Below are positions 42,969-52,069 of a DNA stretch of 64,000 nt, in pieces (position 1 is the first letter of the stretch; each line of letters opens with the position of its first letter). The stretch is from Alistipes senegalensis (GTDB taxonomy: Bacteria > Bacteroidota > Bacteroidia > Bacteroidales > Rikenellaceae): assembly GCA_023665825.1 (NCBI GenBank), contig JAMPDE010000002.1, forward strand, positions 528,354 through 592,353. Reading direction: 5' to 3'. The notes under the pieces are model-generated. The model saw only the letters and a list, made by a program, of their open reading frames with translations, searched no databases and was not told the DNA's origin. The translations under genes were made by a program, and so were the position numbers.

Positions 42969-45900
42969 TTATGCGTCTATGGTCGATACGCGCAACGTAA
43001 TTTCCTCCAAAACATCCAACAGCACCTGCACCGTTTCCAAAGCCGTGAAGACCGTGACGTTGTTTTCGACGGCCGTGCGGCGGATTTCGTAACCGTCCAG
43101 CCGCGTGTCGTGCTGGTTGATGTCGATCGTATTGATGACGTAGCTGACGTGGCCTTGCCGCAGCGAGTCGATGATTTCACTGCTGCCCTCGCTCAACTTG
43201 CGGCGCGTGCGGGTGCGGATACCGTGCCCGCGCAGGAACTCGGCCGTACCGGTCGTGGCCTCGATGTTGAAGCCGAGATCGTAGAACCGCTGCACGAGCG
43301 GAAGCGCCGCTTCCTTGTCGCGGTCGGCAATCGTCACGAAGATGGTGCCGTAGTTGCTGACGTTCATGCCTGTAGCCTGCAACGCCTTGTAGAGCGCACG
43401 GGTCAGTTTGTCGTCGTAGCCTATGGCCTCGCCCGTCGATTTCATTTCGGGCGAAAGGTAACTGTCCATGCCGCGTATCTTGGCGAACGAGAACGCGGGA
43501 GCCTTGACGTACCAGCGCGCTTTTTCCTTGCCACAGACTTCGGTGATGCCCTGTTCGCGCAGGCTCTTGCCCAGAATGACCTGCGTGGCGATGTGGGCCA
43601 TCGGCACGCCCGTCGATTTGGAGAGGAACGGCACGGTGCGCGACGAACGGGGGTTGACCTCAATGACGTAAACGTCGTCGTTGGCGTCGAGGATGAACTG
43701 AATGTTGTAGAGCCCGACGATGCCGATGCGCAAACCGAGCCGCACCGTGTAGTCGACGATTTGCTGTTTGGCATGCTCCGAGACGCTGAACGTCGGATAG
43801 ACGCTGATCGAGTCGCCCGAGTGGATGCCCGTGCGTTCGACGTGCTCCATGATGCCCGGAATGAAGACATCCTTGCCGTCGCAGATAGCGTCGACCTCCA
43901 ACTCCTTGCCCATGATGTAGCGGTCGACCAGCACCGGCGAATCCTCGTTGACCTCGACGGCCGTCTGCAAGTAGTGGCGCAGACGCTCTTCGTTGGAAAC
44001 GATCTGCATGGCGCGGCCGCCCAACACGTAACTCGGCCGCACGAGCACCGGATACCCGATGCGCGAGGCGGCGCGGACACCCGCTTCGATATCGGTCACG
44101 GCTTCGGCTTCGGGCTGGGGAATGCCCAGCTCCTCCATGATGCGCTCGAAACAGCCGCGATCTTCGGCGTTGCGGATAGCCGCCGTGTCGGTACCGATAA
44201 TAGGCACGCCCAATGCGGCGAGCGGCTCGGCGAGGTTGATGGCCGTCTGTCCGCCGAGCGACACGACGATGGCTTCGGGCCGCTCCAAGTGGATGACGTT
44301 CATGACGTCCTCGACGGTGAGGGGCTCGAAGTAGAGCTTGTCGCTGGTGGTGTAGTCGGTCGAAACGGTTTCGGGGTTGTTGTTGATGATGATCGCCTCG
44401 TAACCCGCCTCGCGAATCGACCAGATGGCGTGCACGGTCGAATAGTCGAACTCGACGCCCTGCCCGATGCGGATAGGCCCCGACCCGAGCACGACGATTT
44501 TACGCCGGTCGCTGACGACCGATTCGTTTTCGGTTTCGTAGGTCGAATAGAAATAGGGCACATAGGAGGAAAACTCGCTGGCGCAGGTGTCGATCATCTT
44601 GTAGACGGGGAAGATGCCGTTGCGCTCGCGTAGGCGGTACATCTCCTGTTCCGAAAGGCCCCACAGCCGGCCGATGTACTTGTCGCTGAAGCCCATGCGC
44701 TTGGCGTCGCGCAGGATTTCGAGGTCGTGCGGATGCTCCTGCACGGTGCGCTCGAACTCGACGATGTTCTTGAACTTTTCGAGGAAGAACAGGTCGATTT
44801 TCGTGTTGTTGTAAATCAGCACCAAGTCGACCCCGAGCCGGATGAGCTGTGCAATGGCATAGAGCCGGTCATCGGAACCCTCGCGGATGTAATCGAGCAG
44901 CTGTTCGACCGTCCAGTCGTCGAACTTGCGGTGGTGGATGTGGCAGACGCCCGTTTCGAGCGACCGCACCGCTTTGAGGAGCGACTCCTCGACCGTACGG
45001 CCGACGGCCATCACCTCGCCGGTGGCCTTCATCTGGGTGCCGAGCTTGTTCGACGCGTCGGAAAACTTGTCGAACGGGAAGCGGGCGATTTTCGTCACGA
45101 CGTAATCCAGCGTCGGCTCGAAGCTGGCAGGCGTATTGGCGAGCCGGATTTCGTCGAGCGTGAGCCCGACGGCGATTTTCGCGCTGACGCGGGCGATCGG
45201 ATACCCCGAAGCCTTCGATGCGAGAGCCGACGAACGCGACACGCGCGGATTGACCTCGATCAGATAGTATTTGAACGACAGCGGGTCCAAAGCGAACTGC
45301 ACGTTGCACCCGCCCTCGATTTTGAGCTCGCGGATGATTTTCAACGCCGAATCGCGCAGCATCTGATACTCGCGGTTGGTGAGCGTCTGGCTCGGCGCGA
45401 CGACGATCGAGTCGCCCGTGTGGATGCCTACGGGGTCGATGTTCTCCATGTTGCAGATAGCCAGCGCCGTATCGTTGCTGTCGCGGATGACCTCGTATTC
45501 GATCTCCTTGTAACCCTTGATGCTCTTTTCGATAAGCACCTGATGCACGGGCGAGAGGAACAGCGCGTTGCGCATCAGTTCGCGCAACTCCTGCTCGTTG
45601 TCGGCGAAGCCGCCGCCCGTGCCGCCCAATGTGAACGCGGGACGCAACACGACGGGGTACCCGATGCGGGCGGCCACCTCGACGCCCTCGTCGATAGAAG
45701 TAGCGATTTCGGACGGCAGGACGGGCTCGCCGAGCGATTCGCACAACTCCTTGAACAATTCGCGGTCTTCGGCGCGCTCGATCGACTCGAACGACGTGCC
45801 GAGAATCTCGACCTGACACTCGGCCAGAATGCCCTTTTTGGCGAGCTGCACGGCGAGGTTCAAGCCCGTCTGCCCGCCCAAACCGGGCACGATGGCGTCG

Positions 45901-46148
45901 GGACGCTCGTAACGGATGATTTTGGCGACGTATTCGAGCGTCAGCGGCTCCATGTAGACCTTGTCGGCGATGTGGGTGTCGGTCATGATGGTGGCGGGGT
46001 TGGAGTTGACCAACACCACCTCGTAACCCTCCTCGCGGAGCGCCAGACACGCCTGCGTGCCGGCGTAATCGAATTCGGCGGCCTGCCCGATGACGATCGG
46101 GCCCGACCCGATGACCATTACCTTGTGGATGTCCTTGCGTTTAGGCAT
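42969..46148 (-). CDS. carB: Carbamoyl-phosphate synthase large chain
   Basis: Makes carbamoyl phosphate from ammonia, bicarbonate and two ATP. The 1059-residue chain has two ATP-grasp halves ([20 protein letters not shown] at the start and [20 protein letters not shown] at about residue 553) and a C-terminal allosteric domain where UMP or other effectors bind. It overlaps carA by 8 bp. Confidence 0.97.
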   Translation of the reverse strand: MPKRKDIHKVMVIGSGPIVIGQAAEFDYAGTQACLALREEGYEVVLVNSNPATIMTDTHIADKVYMEPLTLEYVAKIIRYERPDAIVPGLGGQTGLNLAVQLAKKGILAECQVEILGTSFESIERAEDRELFKELCESLGEPVLPSEIATSIDEGVEVAARIGYPVVLRPAFTLGGTGGGFADNEQELRELMRNALFLSPVHQVLIEKSIKGYKEIEYEVIRDSNDTALAICNMENIDPVGIHTGDSIVVAPSQTLTNREYQMLRDSALKIIRELKIEGGCNVQFALDPLSFKYYLIEVNPRVSRSSALASKASGYPIARVSAKIAVGLTLDEIRLANTPASFEPTLDYVVTKIARFPFDKFSDASNKLGTQMKATGEVMAVGRTVEESLLKAVRSLETGVCHIHHRKFDDWTVEQLLDYIREGSDDRLYAIAQLIRLGVDLVLIYNNTKIDLFFLEKFKNIVEFERTVQEHPHDLEILRDAKRMGFSDKYIGRLWGLSEQEMYRLRERNGIFPVYKMIDTCASEFSSYVPYFYSTYETENESVVSDRRKIVVLGSGPIRIGQGVEFDYSTVHAIWSIREAGYEAIIINNNPETVSTDYTTSDKLYFEPLTVEDVMNVIHLERPEAIVVSLGGQTAINLAEPLAALGVPIIGTDTAAIRNAEDRGCFERIMEELGIPQPEAEAVTDIEAGVRAASRIGYPVLVRPSYVLGGRAMQIVSNEERLRHYLQTAVEVNEDSPVLVDRYIMGKELEVDAICDGKDVFIPGIMEHVERTGIHSGDSISVYPTFSVSEHAKQQIVDYTVRLGLRIGIVGLYNIQFILDANDDVYVIEVNPRSSRTVPFLSKSTGVPMAHIATQVILGKSLREQGITEVCGKEKARWYVKAPAFSFAKIRGMDSYLSPEMKSTGEAIGYDDKLTRALYKALQATGMNVSNYGTIFVTIADRDKEAALPLVQRFYDLGFNIEATTGTAEFLRGHGIRTRTRRKLSEGSSEIIDSLRQGHVSYVINTIDINQHDTRLDGYEIRRTAVENNVTVFTALETVQVLLDVLEEITLRVSTIDA

Positions 46149-47232
46149 TTTTATACTCCTCCATCATTTGAATAAACTTGTCGAACAAACCGGTGCTGTC
46201 CTGCGGGCCGGGCGCGCTTTCGGGGTGGTACTGCACCGAGAAAACGCGGTCGGCCCGGCATTCGACCCCTTCGGCCGTGTTGTCCAACAGATTGATATGG
46301 GTCAGTTCAAGACCGGTGCCCCGCAACGAGTCGATGTCGACGGCGAAGCTGTGGTTCTGGCTGGTGATTTCGATTTTTCCGGTCTGCAAATTTTTCACGG
46401 GGTGGTTGCCGCCGCGATGCCCGAACTTCATCTTGAACGTGCGGGCGCCGTAGGCCAGTGCGACCATCTGATGCCCCATGCAGATGCCGAAGATAGGCAG
46501 CCGGCCGCGCAGTTGCCGCACCTTTTCGATGACGGGCTCGACGTCGGTAGGGTCACCCGGACCGTTGGACAGGAAGATGCCGTCGGGCCGGAACGCGAGA
46601 ATCTCCTCGACCGAAGCGTCGAACGGCACGACCGTGACGTTACAACCGCGTGCATTGAGGCACCGGATGATGTTGTACTTGATGCCGCAGTCGATCGCCA
46701 CGACGTCGAACCGGTGGTTGGGCGTGCGCGAGAACCAGCGTTTCTTGCAACTCACGCGCGACACTTGGTCGTGGGGTAGCTCGCAGGCGCGGATACGCTC
46801 CAACGCCTCGCCGAGCGGCGTATCGGCGTCGGTAATCATCACCTTCTGGCTCCCCTCGTCGCGGATGATGCGGGTCAGGGCACGGGTGTCGATGCCCGAA
46901 ATGCCGGGTATGTTCAACTCCTCGAAAACTTCGTGCAACGTACGGGTGTAGCGGAAGTTCGACGGGATGTCGTTGTACTCGCGCACGATCAGCCCGCCGA
47001 TCGAGGGGAATTTCGATTCGTAATCCTCTTCGGCCGTCCCGTAATTGCCGATGAGCGGGTAGGTCATCACCACCATTTGGCCGGTGTACGACGGGTCGGA
47101 GATGATCTCCTGATAACCGACCATCGAAGTGTTGAAGACGATTTCGTGCACCGCTTCGCAATCGGCGCCGAAGCCGTAACCGTAAAACTCACGGCCGTTC
47201 TCCAAGACGATTTTTTTCGTAAAAGGTTTCAT
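46141..47232 (-). CDS. carA: Carbamoyl-phosphate synthase small chain
   Basis: Glutaminase subunit supplying ammonia to CarB. The 363-residue protein has an N-terminal CarA domain ([31 protein letters not shown]) and a class I glutaminase with the nucleophile in [15 protein letters not shown] and the catalytic HPESAPGP. It lies 65 bp after pyrC. Because no arg genes are nearby and the pair sits within the pyr operon, its expression should follow pyrimidine demand. Confidence 0.97.
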   Translation of the reverse strand: MKPFTKKIVLENGREFYGYGFGADCEAVHEIVFNTSMVGYQEIISDPSYTGQMVVMTYPLIGNYGTAEEDYESKFPSIGGLIVREYNDIPSNFRYTRTLHEVFEELNIPGISGIDTRALTRIIRDEGSQKVMITDADTPLGEALERIRACELPHDQVSRVSCKKRWFSRTPNHRFDVVAIDCGIKYNIIRCLNARGCNVTVVPFDASVEEILAFRPDGIFLSNGPGDPTDVEPVIEKVRQLRGRLPIFGICMGHQMVALAYGARTFKMKFGHRGGNHPVKNLQTGKIEITSQNHSFAVDIDSLRGTGLELTHINLLDNTAEGVECRADRVFSVQYHPESAPGPQDSTGLFDKFIQMMEEYKNA

Positions 47233-47297
47233 TCAAATACCTTGTTTAGCTATTCTCTCTCGTTGTCCATTGTTTCGTTGGGCTCCGACAATCGGGC

Positions 47298-48560
47298 CTA
47301 TGCCTCCGCCTCGTAGACAGTGCGTCCGCCGACGACCGTCAGCACGGCGCGGCCCTGCACCCCCCACCCGGCAAAGGGGGTCGCACGACCTTTCGAGCGG
47401 AACGCATCGGGGTCGATGACAAATTCGTCGTCGAGGTCGAGCACCGTGAAATCGGCCGCCTTGCCCGCATGCAGGCCGCCTTCGAGGCCGAAAATCCGGC
47501 GAGGATTGTCGGTCATGGACGCAACCAACCGTTCGAGCGGCAACAAACCGGAGCGCACCAGTCCGGTGTAGAGCACCGGAAACGCGCATTCCAACCCGAC
47601 GATGCCCATCGCACTGCCGGCCAGTCCGCGCGACTTCTCTTCGGCCGTATGGGGCGCATGGTCGGTGGCGATGACCTCGATTGTCCCGTCGCGAAGCCCT
47701 TCGCGCAGGGCATCGCGGTCGGCACGGCTGCGCAGGGGCGGGTTCATCTTGAACCGGCCATCCTCCTGCAAATCCTCGTCGCACAGCAGCAGATAGTGCG
47801 GAGCCGTCTCGCAGCTCACGCGCACGCCGCGCGCTTTGGCCCGCCGCACGAGCTCGACGCTCTCGGCAGTCGAAACATGGCAGACATGATACTGGCAGCC
47901 CGTTTTTTCGGCCAGCGCGATATCGCGCTCCACCTGCCGCCACTCGCTCTCGGAACAGATGCCCCGATGCCCGTGCTCGCGGCAATAAATACCGTCGTGG
48001 ACATACCCGCCACGAAGCAATTCGTCGACCTCGCAATGGGCGACGATAGGCTTCCCGACCGTCGCCGCACCCCGCATGGCCCGCTCCATGAGCTCATCGG
48101 CCTGCACGCCGCGACCGTCGTCCGAAAAACCGACGACGTCGTGAGCCAAAGCGGCGAAATCGACCAGTTCGCCCGCCCCGCGCTGACCCATCGTAATGCA
48201 CCCGTAGGGATAGACCCGCACGACGGCGTCGCGGCGGATGATTTCGGTTTCCTGCGCCAGCGTATCGGGCGCATCGGGAGCGGGTCTCAGGTTGGGCATG
48301 GCGCAGACGGCGGTATACCCCCCGCGAGCTGCCGCTACCGTACCGGTGGCGATGGTTTCCTTGTGCGGAAAGCCGGGCTCGCGCAGGTGAACATGCACGT
48401 CGACCAGTCCGGGAACCAGCAACCGACCGGCAAGGTCGATGCACCGGTCGCCGGGCGCAGGCTCGCACGAAGCGACGATATGTCCGTCCTCGACGGCAAT
48501 GCTGCCGGGCTCGAAATGTCCGTCGCGCCAAATCCGCGCATTTTTATAGATGGTTTTCAT
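47298..48560 (-). CDS. pyrC: Dihydroorotase (class I)
   Basis: Cyclises carbamoyl-aspartate to dihydroorotate. The 420-residue amidohydrolase has zinc ligands in VDVHVHLREPGFPHKETI, CHVSTAESV and VIATDHAPHTAEEK, and the substrate-binding CAMPNLRP. It is the first structural gene of the pyr operon, preceded by a 210-nt leader with a leader ORF and terminator. Confidence 0.96.
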   Translation of the reverse strand: MKTIYKNARIWRDGHFEPGSIAVEDGHIVASCEPAPGDRCIDLAGRLLVPGLVDVHVHLREPGFPHKETIATGTVAAARGGYTAVCAMPNLRPAPDAPDTLAQETEIIRRDAVVRVYPYGCITMGQRGAGELVDFAALAHDVVGFSDDGRGVQADELMERAMRGAATVGKPIVAHCEVDELLRGGYVHDGIYCREHGHRGICSESEWRQVERDIALAEKTGCQYHVCHVSTAESVELVRRAKARGVRVSCETAPHYLLLCDEDLQEDGRFKMNPPLRSRADRDALREGLRDGTIEVIATDHAPHTAEEKSRGLAGSAMGIVGLECAFPVLYTGLVRSGLLPLERLVASMTDNPRRIFGLEGGLHAGKAADFTVLDLDDEFVIDPDAFRSKGRATPFAGWGVQGRAVLTVVGGRTVYEAEA

Positions 48561-48622
48561 GCGTTGTTCGCAATTTTCGTTTCCGGCCGACTGCCCTGCC
48601 CCGTTCCTTTTAAGAAATGGGC

Positions 48623-48657
48623 AAAAAATTAGGGCAACTGAAAAACAGTTACCCTAA
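48623..48657 (-). terminator. Attenuator-like intrinsic terminator in the pyr leader
   Basis: On the minus strand a 12-bp stem (48646-48657 with 48629-48640, one G-U pair), a loop of five U, and six U residues directly after the stem (48628-48623). It lies 63 bp before pyrC and downstream of the only clear promoter, so it must control read-through into the operon. The last three codons of the leader ORF, including the stop, lie in the 5' arm. Confidence 0.8.
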
Positions 48658-48768
48658 CAAGACAAAATCGGCGCAAACGGACGGCGATGCGACACCCGAC
48701 CCGTCGTGCTGTCGCCAAACGGCCTGCTTCGAGAAGCTATCGGGTTTGCCCATCATGTCCGCATTCAT
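48649..48768 (-). CDS. Leader peptide ORF of the pyr operon (39 codons)
   Basis: An ATG at 48768, six bases after the -7 box, opens 39 codons: MNADMMGKPDSFSKQAVW at the start and CADFVLLG at the end, then TAA. Alternative starts are the in-frame ATGs at 48756 and 48753. Codons 34-38 are U-rich (GAU UUU GUC UUG UUA) just before the terminator stem, and the stop codon is within the stem's 5' arm. A ribosome following RNA polymerase closely would prevent the hairpin, as in the E. coli pyrBI leader (44 codons). No similarity of the peptide itself is expected. Confidence 0.6.
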   Translation of the reverse strand: MNADMMGKPDSFSKQAVWRQHDGSGVASPSVCADFVLLG

Positions 48769-48774
48769 TTCGGA

Positions 48775-48806
48775 CAAAGGTAAGGACTTTTCGCGAAAGT
48801 TGCAAA
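48775..48806 (-). promoter_or_regulatory. Promoter of the pyr operon (-33 TTTG, -7 TACCTTTG)
   Basis: On the minus strand TTTG (48806-48803) and TACCTTTG (48782-48775) are separated by exactly 20 bp, the full Bacteroidetes sigma-ABfr consensus. Predicted transcription starts near 48769, about 210 nt before pyrC. Confidence 0.75.
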
Positions 48807-49178
48807 TGTCGGCGGTGCTTTACGTCGCCGATAATTTCAAATTGGGTGAGTGCGCTTCCTGAATTTCCAAAACCGCACTACCATCCGTACCCTTAAAACA
48901 GTTTTCTTAAAAACTGGCGCTTTTTGGTCCGTCAAAAAGCGCCGTAAAAACCTCTCCGACGATATCTACGCCTACTGCGTGCGGCCTAACGCTGGCTGCG
49001 GGCGCCTGACGCGGGTTTGCAAGCAAACCGGCCCCTCCGCCGGACGCTTTTAGTCCGCACTCCGCTCAACGGCTCCGACATCCGGTCGGATTTAGAGGTG
49101 CCGCTGACGCGGCAGTTTTATTAAGGGTGAGTGCGCTTCCTGACCATTGGAAACCGAAAGGCCGCCCGTAGCGCTAAT
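48807..49178. other. Non-coding, structured region between pfkB-like gene and pyr promoter
   Basis: About 370 bp with no credible gene. It contains two exact copies of a 19-bp sequence (48844-48862 and 49125-49143) and several perfect hairpins: an 11-bp stem at 48916-48943, a 7-bp stem followed by four U on the minus strand at 48895-48916, and a 7-bp stem at 49014-49029. A short plus-strand frame at 48850-49053 has no protein-like character. Confidence 0.6.
48895..48943 (-). terminator. Tandem terminator-like hairpins
   Basis: On the minus strand an 11-bp perfect stem (48933-48943 with 48916-48926) is followed at once by a 7-bp stem (48910-48916 with 48899-48905) with a UAAG loop and four U. 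Together they would stop transcription reaching the pyr promoter from upstream. Confidence 0.55.
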
Positions 49179-49200
49179 AAAAACCCGTTTCTTAAACGGG
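49179..49200 (-). terminator. Intrinsic terminator of the adenosine-kinase-like gene
   Basis: On the minus strand a 7-bp stem (49194-49200 with 49184-49190), loop AAG, five U. It lies 48 bp after the stop and is a near copy of the terminator after purH. Confidence 0.8.
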
Positions 49201-49248
49201 CGGAGTGCTTCCTAAACTTCCGAAGCCCGCCGACCGTCCGTAGCGCTG

Positions 49249-50250
49249 TTAAAAGAGGTATTTTTCGGTCTTGACCTTGCGCACGAGGCGGAAAATCTCG
49301 TTCCAAGCCTCTTCGCCGAACGTGGTGCCGACCACCTCGATGACCTTGCCGGCCGTAATGGCCCCGATCGTACCGCACTGGCGCAACGACAAATCGTCGC
49401 ACAGGCCGGCCAAGAATCCGGCCGCATAGAAATCGCCCGCACCCGTCGTATCGACCCGTTTGGCCGCCGCCATGATGCCGACATGCACCACTTCGCCGTC
49501 CTGCTTGATGAGCGCACCCTTCGTGCCGATTTTCACGACGGCGAGATGGACCATTTCGGAAATCGCCTGCAACGCATTGAGCGGTTCCGCCTCGCACGTG
49601 AAAGTCTTCGCCTCCTCCTCGTTGGCGAAAACGATGTCGACCGATTCGCGCACCAGCCCGCGCAGGAATTCCAGATTTTCAGCCACGATATTGAAGCTCG
49701 CCAAGTCGATAGCTACCTGCAACCCGCACGCTTTGGCCGTACGCACGGCCGTACGAATCAGATCGTGGTTCTGAACGAGGTACCCCTCGACGTAAAGGCA
49801 ATCGTATCCGTCAAACAGTTCCGGCCCGATTTCCGGCGCGGACAATTCGAGCGCGGCACCGAGATGCGTGACCATCGTCCGTTCGCCGTCGGGCGAAATC
49901 AACGACACGCACTTGCCCGACCGCTCCGTCCCGCGAAACACGCACGGCTCGACCCGCAGATTTTCGAGCGCCTGCACGAAGAAGTCGCCCGTCGTGTCGC
50001 GTCCCACCTTGCCGATGAATCCGGTTTCGCACCCCAACCGGGCCATTGCGCGGATGGTATTGCCGGCCGACCCGCCCAACGAGAGCGAATAAGGCAGACC
50101 GGCCAACGATTTCGAGATTTCCGTTTGCAGGGCGGTATCCACCAAGTTCATGGAACCTTTGGCCAAAGCGTAACGCTTCAGCACGGCGTCGCTTTTCAGA
50201 TTGACCAGCATGTCCGTCAAGGCATTGCCGATGCCGATTACTCGTTTCAT
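49249..50250 (-). CDS. PfkB-family sugar/nucleoside kinase, adenosine kinase-like
   Basis: A 333-residue ribokinase-fold enzyme. SLGGSAGNTIRAMARLG is PfkB signature 1 and RVDTTGAGDFYAAGFLAGL is signature 2 with the catalytic Asp. The overall pattern (MNLVDTAL, KCVSLISPDGERTM, VFANEEEAKTF) is that of Bacteroidetes adenosine kinase-like proteins. Substrate cannot be settled by reading; adenosine would fit the nearby nucleotide genes. pfkA is 95 bp upstream. Confidence 0.85.
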   Translation of the reverse strand: MKRVIGIGNALTDMLVNLKSDAVLKRYALAKGSMNLVDTALQTEISKSLAGLPYSLSLGGSAGNTIRAMARLGCETGFIGKVGRDTTGDFFVQALENLRVEPCVFRGTERSGKCVSLISPDGERTMVTHLGAALELSAPEIGPELFDGYDCLYVEGYLVQNHDLIRTAVRTAKACGLQVAIDLASFNIVAENLEFLRGLVRESVDIVFANEEEAKTFTCEAEPLNALQAISEMVHLAVVKIGTKGALIKQDGEVVHVGIMAAAKRVDTTGAGDFYAAGFLAGLCDDLSLRQCGTIGAITAGKVIEVVGTTFGEEAWNEIFRLVRKVKTEKYLF

Positions 50251-50345
50251 TCGTTCGGGAGTAGTTTTATTAAAGGGGAATTCTTGATTCAGTCCGTTTT
50301 TTCTTCGCTTCTGCGGTTCGTCGTCAGAAAATACGGCGTATCCGA

Positions 50346-51326
50346 TCAGATCGAGAGGATTTTCACTAATTCGAGTTTGCTGCGGTTGATCTCCTTGTGG
50401 TGCTTGACCGCTTTGGAGAAAGGCACGTAGACGATTTTGCCGTGTTCGATGCCGATCATCACGTTGCGCTGGCCTTCTGTCAGGGCTTCGATGGCTCCCT
50501 CGCCCATACGCGACGCCAGAATCCGGTCGAACGCCGTCGGCGAACCGCCACGCTGGATGTGGCCGAGAATCGTCACGCGGGCATCGTACTGCGGGAACTC
50601 CTTTTTGACGCGCTCGGCCAAACCGGTGGCGCCGCCCGTCTGGGGATTCTCGGCGACGATGACGATCGCCGAATTCTTGCTCTTGCGGAAGCCGTGATTG
50701 ATGAGTTCGGCCAACTGGTCGACTTCGGTCTCCATTTCGGGAATGATAGCCGCCTCGCAGCCGCTGGCCAATGCGCTGTTGAGTGCAAGGTAACCGGCCG
50801 TATGGCCCATGACCTCGACGAAGAAGAGCCGTTCGTGGCTCGACGCCGTATCGCGCAGCTTGTCGACCGCATCGACGATCGTGTTGAGCGCCGTATCGTA
50901 CCCGATAGTCGAATCGGTGCCCCCGAGATCGTTGTCGATGGTGCCGGGCAGCCCGACGATCGGCACGTCGTACTCGCCGGCGAAAACGCCGGCGCCGGTC
51001 AGAGAACCGTCACCGCCGATGACGACCAAAGCGTCGATACCGGCCGCCTTCATGTTGTCGTAGGCCATTTTGCGGCCTTCGGGCGTGGTGAACTCCTTGC
51101 AGCGGGCCGTTTTGAGAATCGTACCGCCCAACTGGATGATATTGCTGACGCTCTGCGAGCGGAAATCGACGATTTCATTGAAAACCAACCCCTTGTACCC
51201 GCGCATGATGCCTTTGACGGCGATGCCGTTGTAGATGGCACTGCGGGTGACGGCGCGAATCGCCGCGTTCATGCCGGGAGCATCCCCGCCGGAAGTCAGG
51301 ATGCCGATACACTTGATTGCAGTCAT
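50346..51326 (-). CDS. pfkA: ATP-dependent 6-phosphofructokinase
   Basis: Phosphorylates fructose-6-phosphate in glycolysis. The 326-residue protein starts with [20 protein letters not shown] and has [12 protein letters not shown] with the ATP-type Gly after GGDGS, the catalytic [21 protein letters not shown], and [13 protein letters not shown]. It matches the allosteric bacterial PfkA type. It has its own promoter box. Confidence 0.96.
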   Translation of the reverse strand: MTAIKCIGILTSGGDAPGMNAAIRAVTRSAIYNGIAVKGIMRGYKGLVFNEIVDFRSQSVSNIIQLGGTILKTARCKEFTTPEGRKMAYDNMKAAGIDALVVIGGDGSLTGAGVFAGEYDVPIVGLPGTIDNDLGGTDSTIGYDTALNTIVDAVDKLRDTASSHERLFFVEVMGHTAGYLALNSALASGCEAAIIPEMETEVDQLAELINHGFRKSKNSAIVIVAENPQTGGATGLAERVKKEFPQYDARVTILGHIQRGGSPTAFDRILASRMGEGAIEALTEGQRNVMIGIEHGKIVYVPFSKAVKHHKEINRSKLELVKILSI

Positions 51327-51371
51327 AGTTTTTTACCTTTTATCACAAACCGTTCCAACACAAAAACAAGC

Positions 51372-51379
51372 CAAAGGTA
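51372..51379 (-). promoter_or_regulatory. -7 promoter box TACCTTTG of pfkA
   Basis: A perfect TAnnTTTG box on the minus strand, 45 bp before the pfkA start codon. Confidence 0.6.
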
Positions 51380-51418
51380 GGGAATTTTTCGGAATTTTCC
51401 GCCGCCGAATCCCGCGAT

Positions 51419-52069
51419 TCAGAGCAACCGCAACAACTCTTCCGACCGATCGACCAACACGTCGGCTCCGGCCTGCCGCAGCTCCTCGCGCGAACGGAAA
51501 CCCCACGTCACGCCGGCCGAACGCACGCCGGCCGCGCGGGCAGTCTGCATATCGATGCCCGAATCGCCCACGTACAACACCCGTGCACGCGGAACACCCG
51601 TGCGGGCAAGGATTTCGGACACCACCGCAGGGTCGGGTTTCAACGGGACGTCGGGCCGCTGGCCCAACACCGCGACGAACGGAATCTCGGGAAAGAAGCG
51701 CCGAACCAACCGCTCGGTACCCTGCTGGAATTTGTTCGACGCGACCGCCAGCCGCACGCCCCGACGGGTCAGTTCGGCAAGCAATTCGGGAATCCCCGCG
51801 TAAGGCTTCGTATGACAGTCGATAGCCGCCAAATAATAATGAATAAAATCTGCCCGTGCCGCAGCGACATACTCCGGTGTGCGCAGTTCTTCGGGCAAGG
51901 CCCGCTCCACGAGCCGCAGAATGCCGTTGCCGACGAAGTGGCAATAGTCATCGTAGGTATGTTCGGACAATCCTCGCTGCGTCAGCATGCGGTTGCAGGC
52001 CGCCGCCAAATCGCCGATGGTATCGAGCAGCGTACCGTCCAAATCGAATATGACCAACTCAACGCGCAT
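51419..52069 (-). CDS. HAD-family phosphatase, phosphoglycolate phosphatase-like
   Basis: A 216-residue haloacid dehalogenase hydrolase: motif I FDLDGTLLDTIGDL, motif II VASNK, motif III KPDP (LKPDPAVV), motif IV VGDSGIDMQTARAAG, with a helical cap after motif I. Resembles Gph (phosphoglycolate phosphatase). Its start overlaps the nhaC end by 11 bp, so they share a transcript. Confidence 0.88.
   Translation of the reverse strand: MRVELVIFDLDGTLLDTIGDLAAACNRMLTQRGLSEHTYDDYCHFVGNGILRLVERALPEELRTPEYVAAARADFIHYYLAAIDCHTKPYAGIPELLAELTRRGVRLAVASNKFQQGTERLVRRFFPEIPFVAVLGQRPDVPLKPDPAVVSEILARTGVPRARVLYVGDSGIDMQTARAAGVRSAGVTWGFRSREELRQAGADVLVDRSEELLRLL

Noticed and set aside
42219..44633. An 804-codon plus-strand open frame across pyrD-pyrK-carB
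   Set aside because: Crosses three certain genes on the other strand and has the His/Asp/Arg-rich composition of reversed coding DNA.
48850..49053. A 67-codon plus-strand frame in the pfkB-pyrC gap
   Set aside because: Runs through strong hairpins and the 19-bp repeat; basic, Cys-rich composition looks random.
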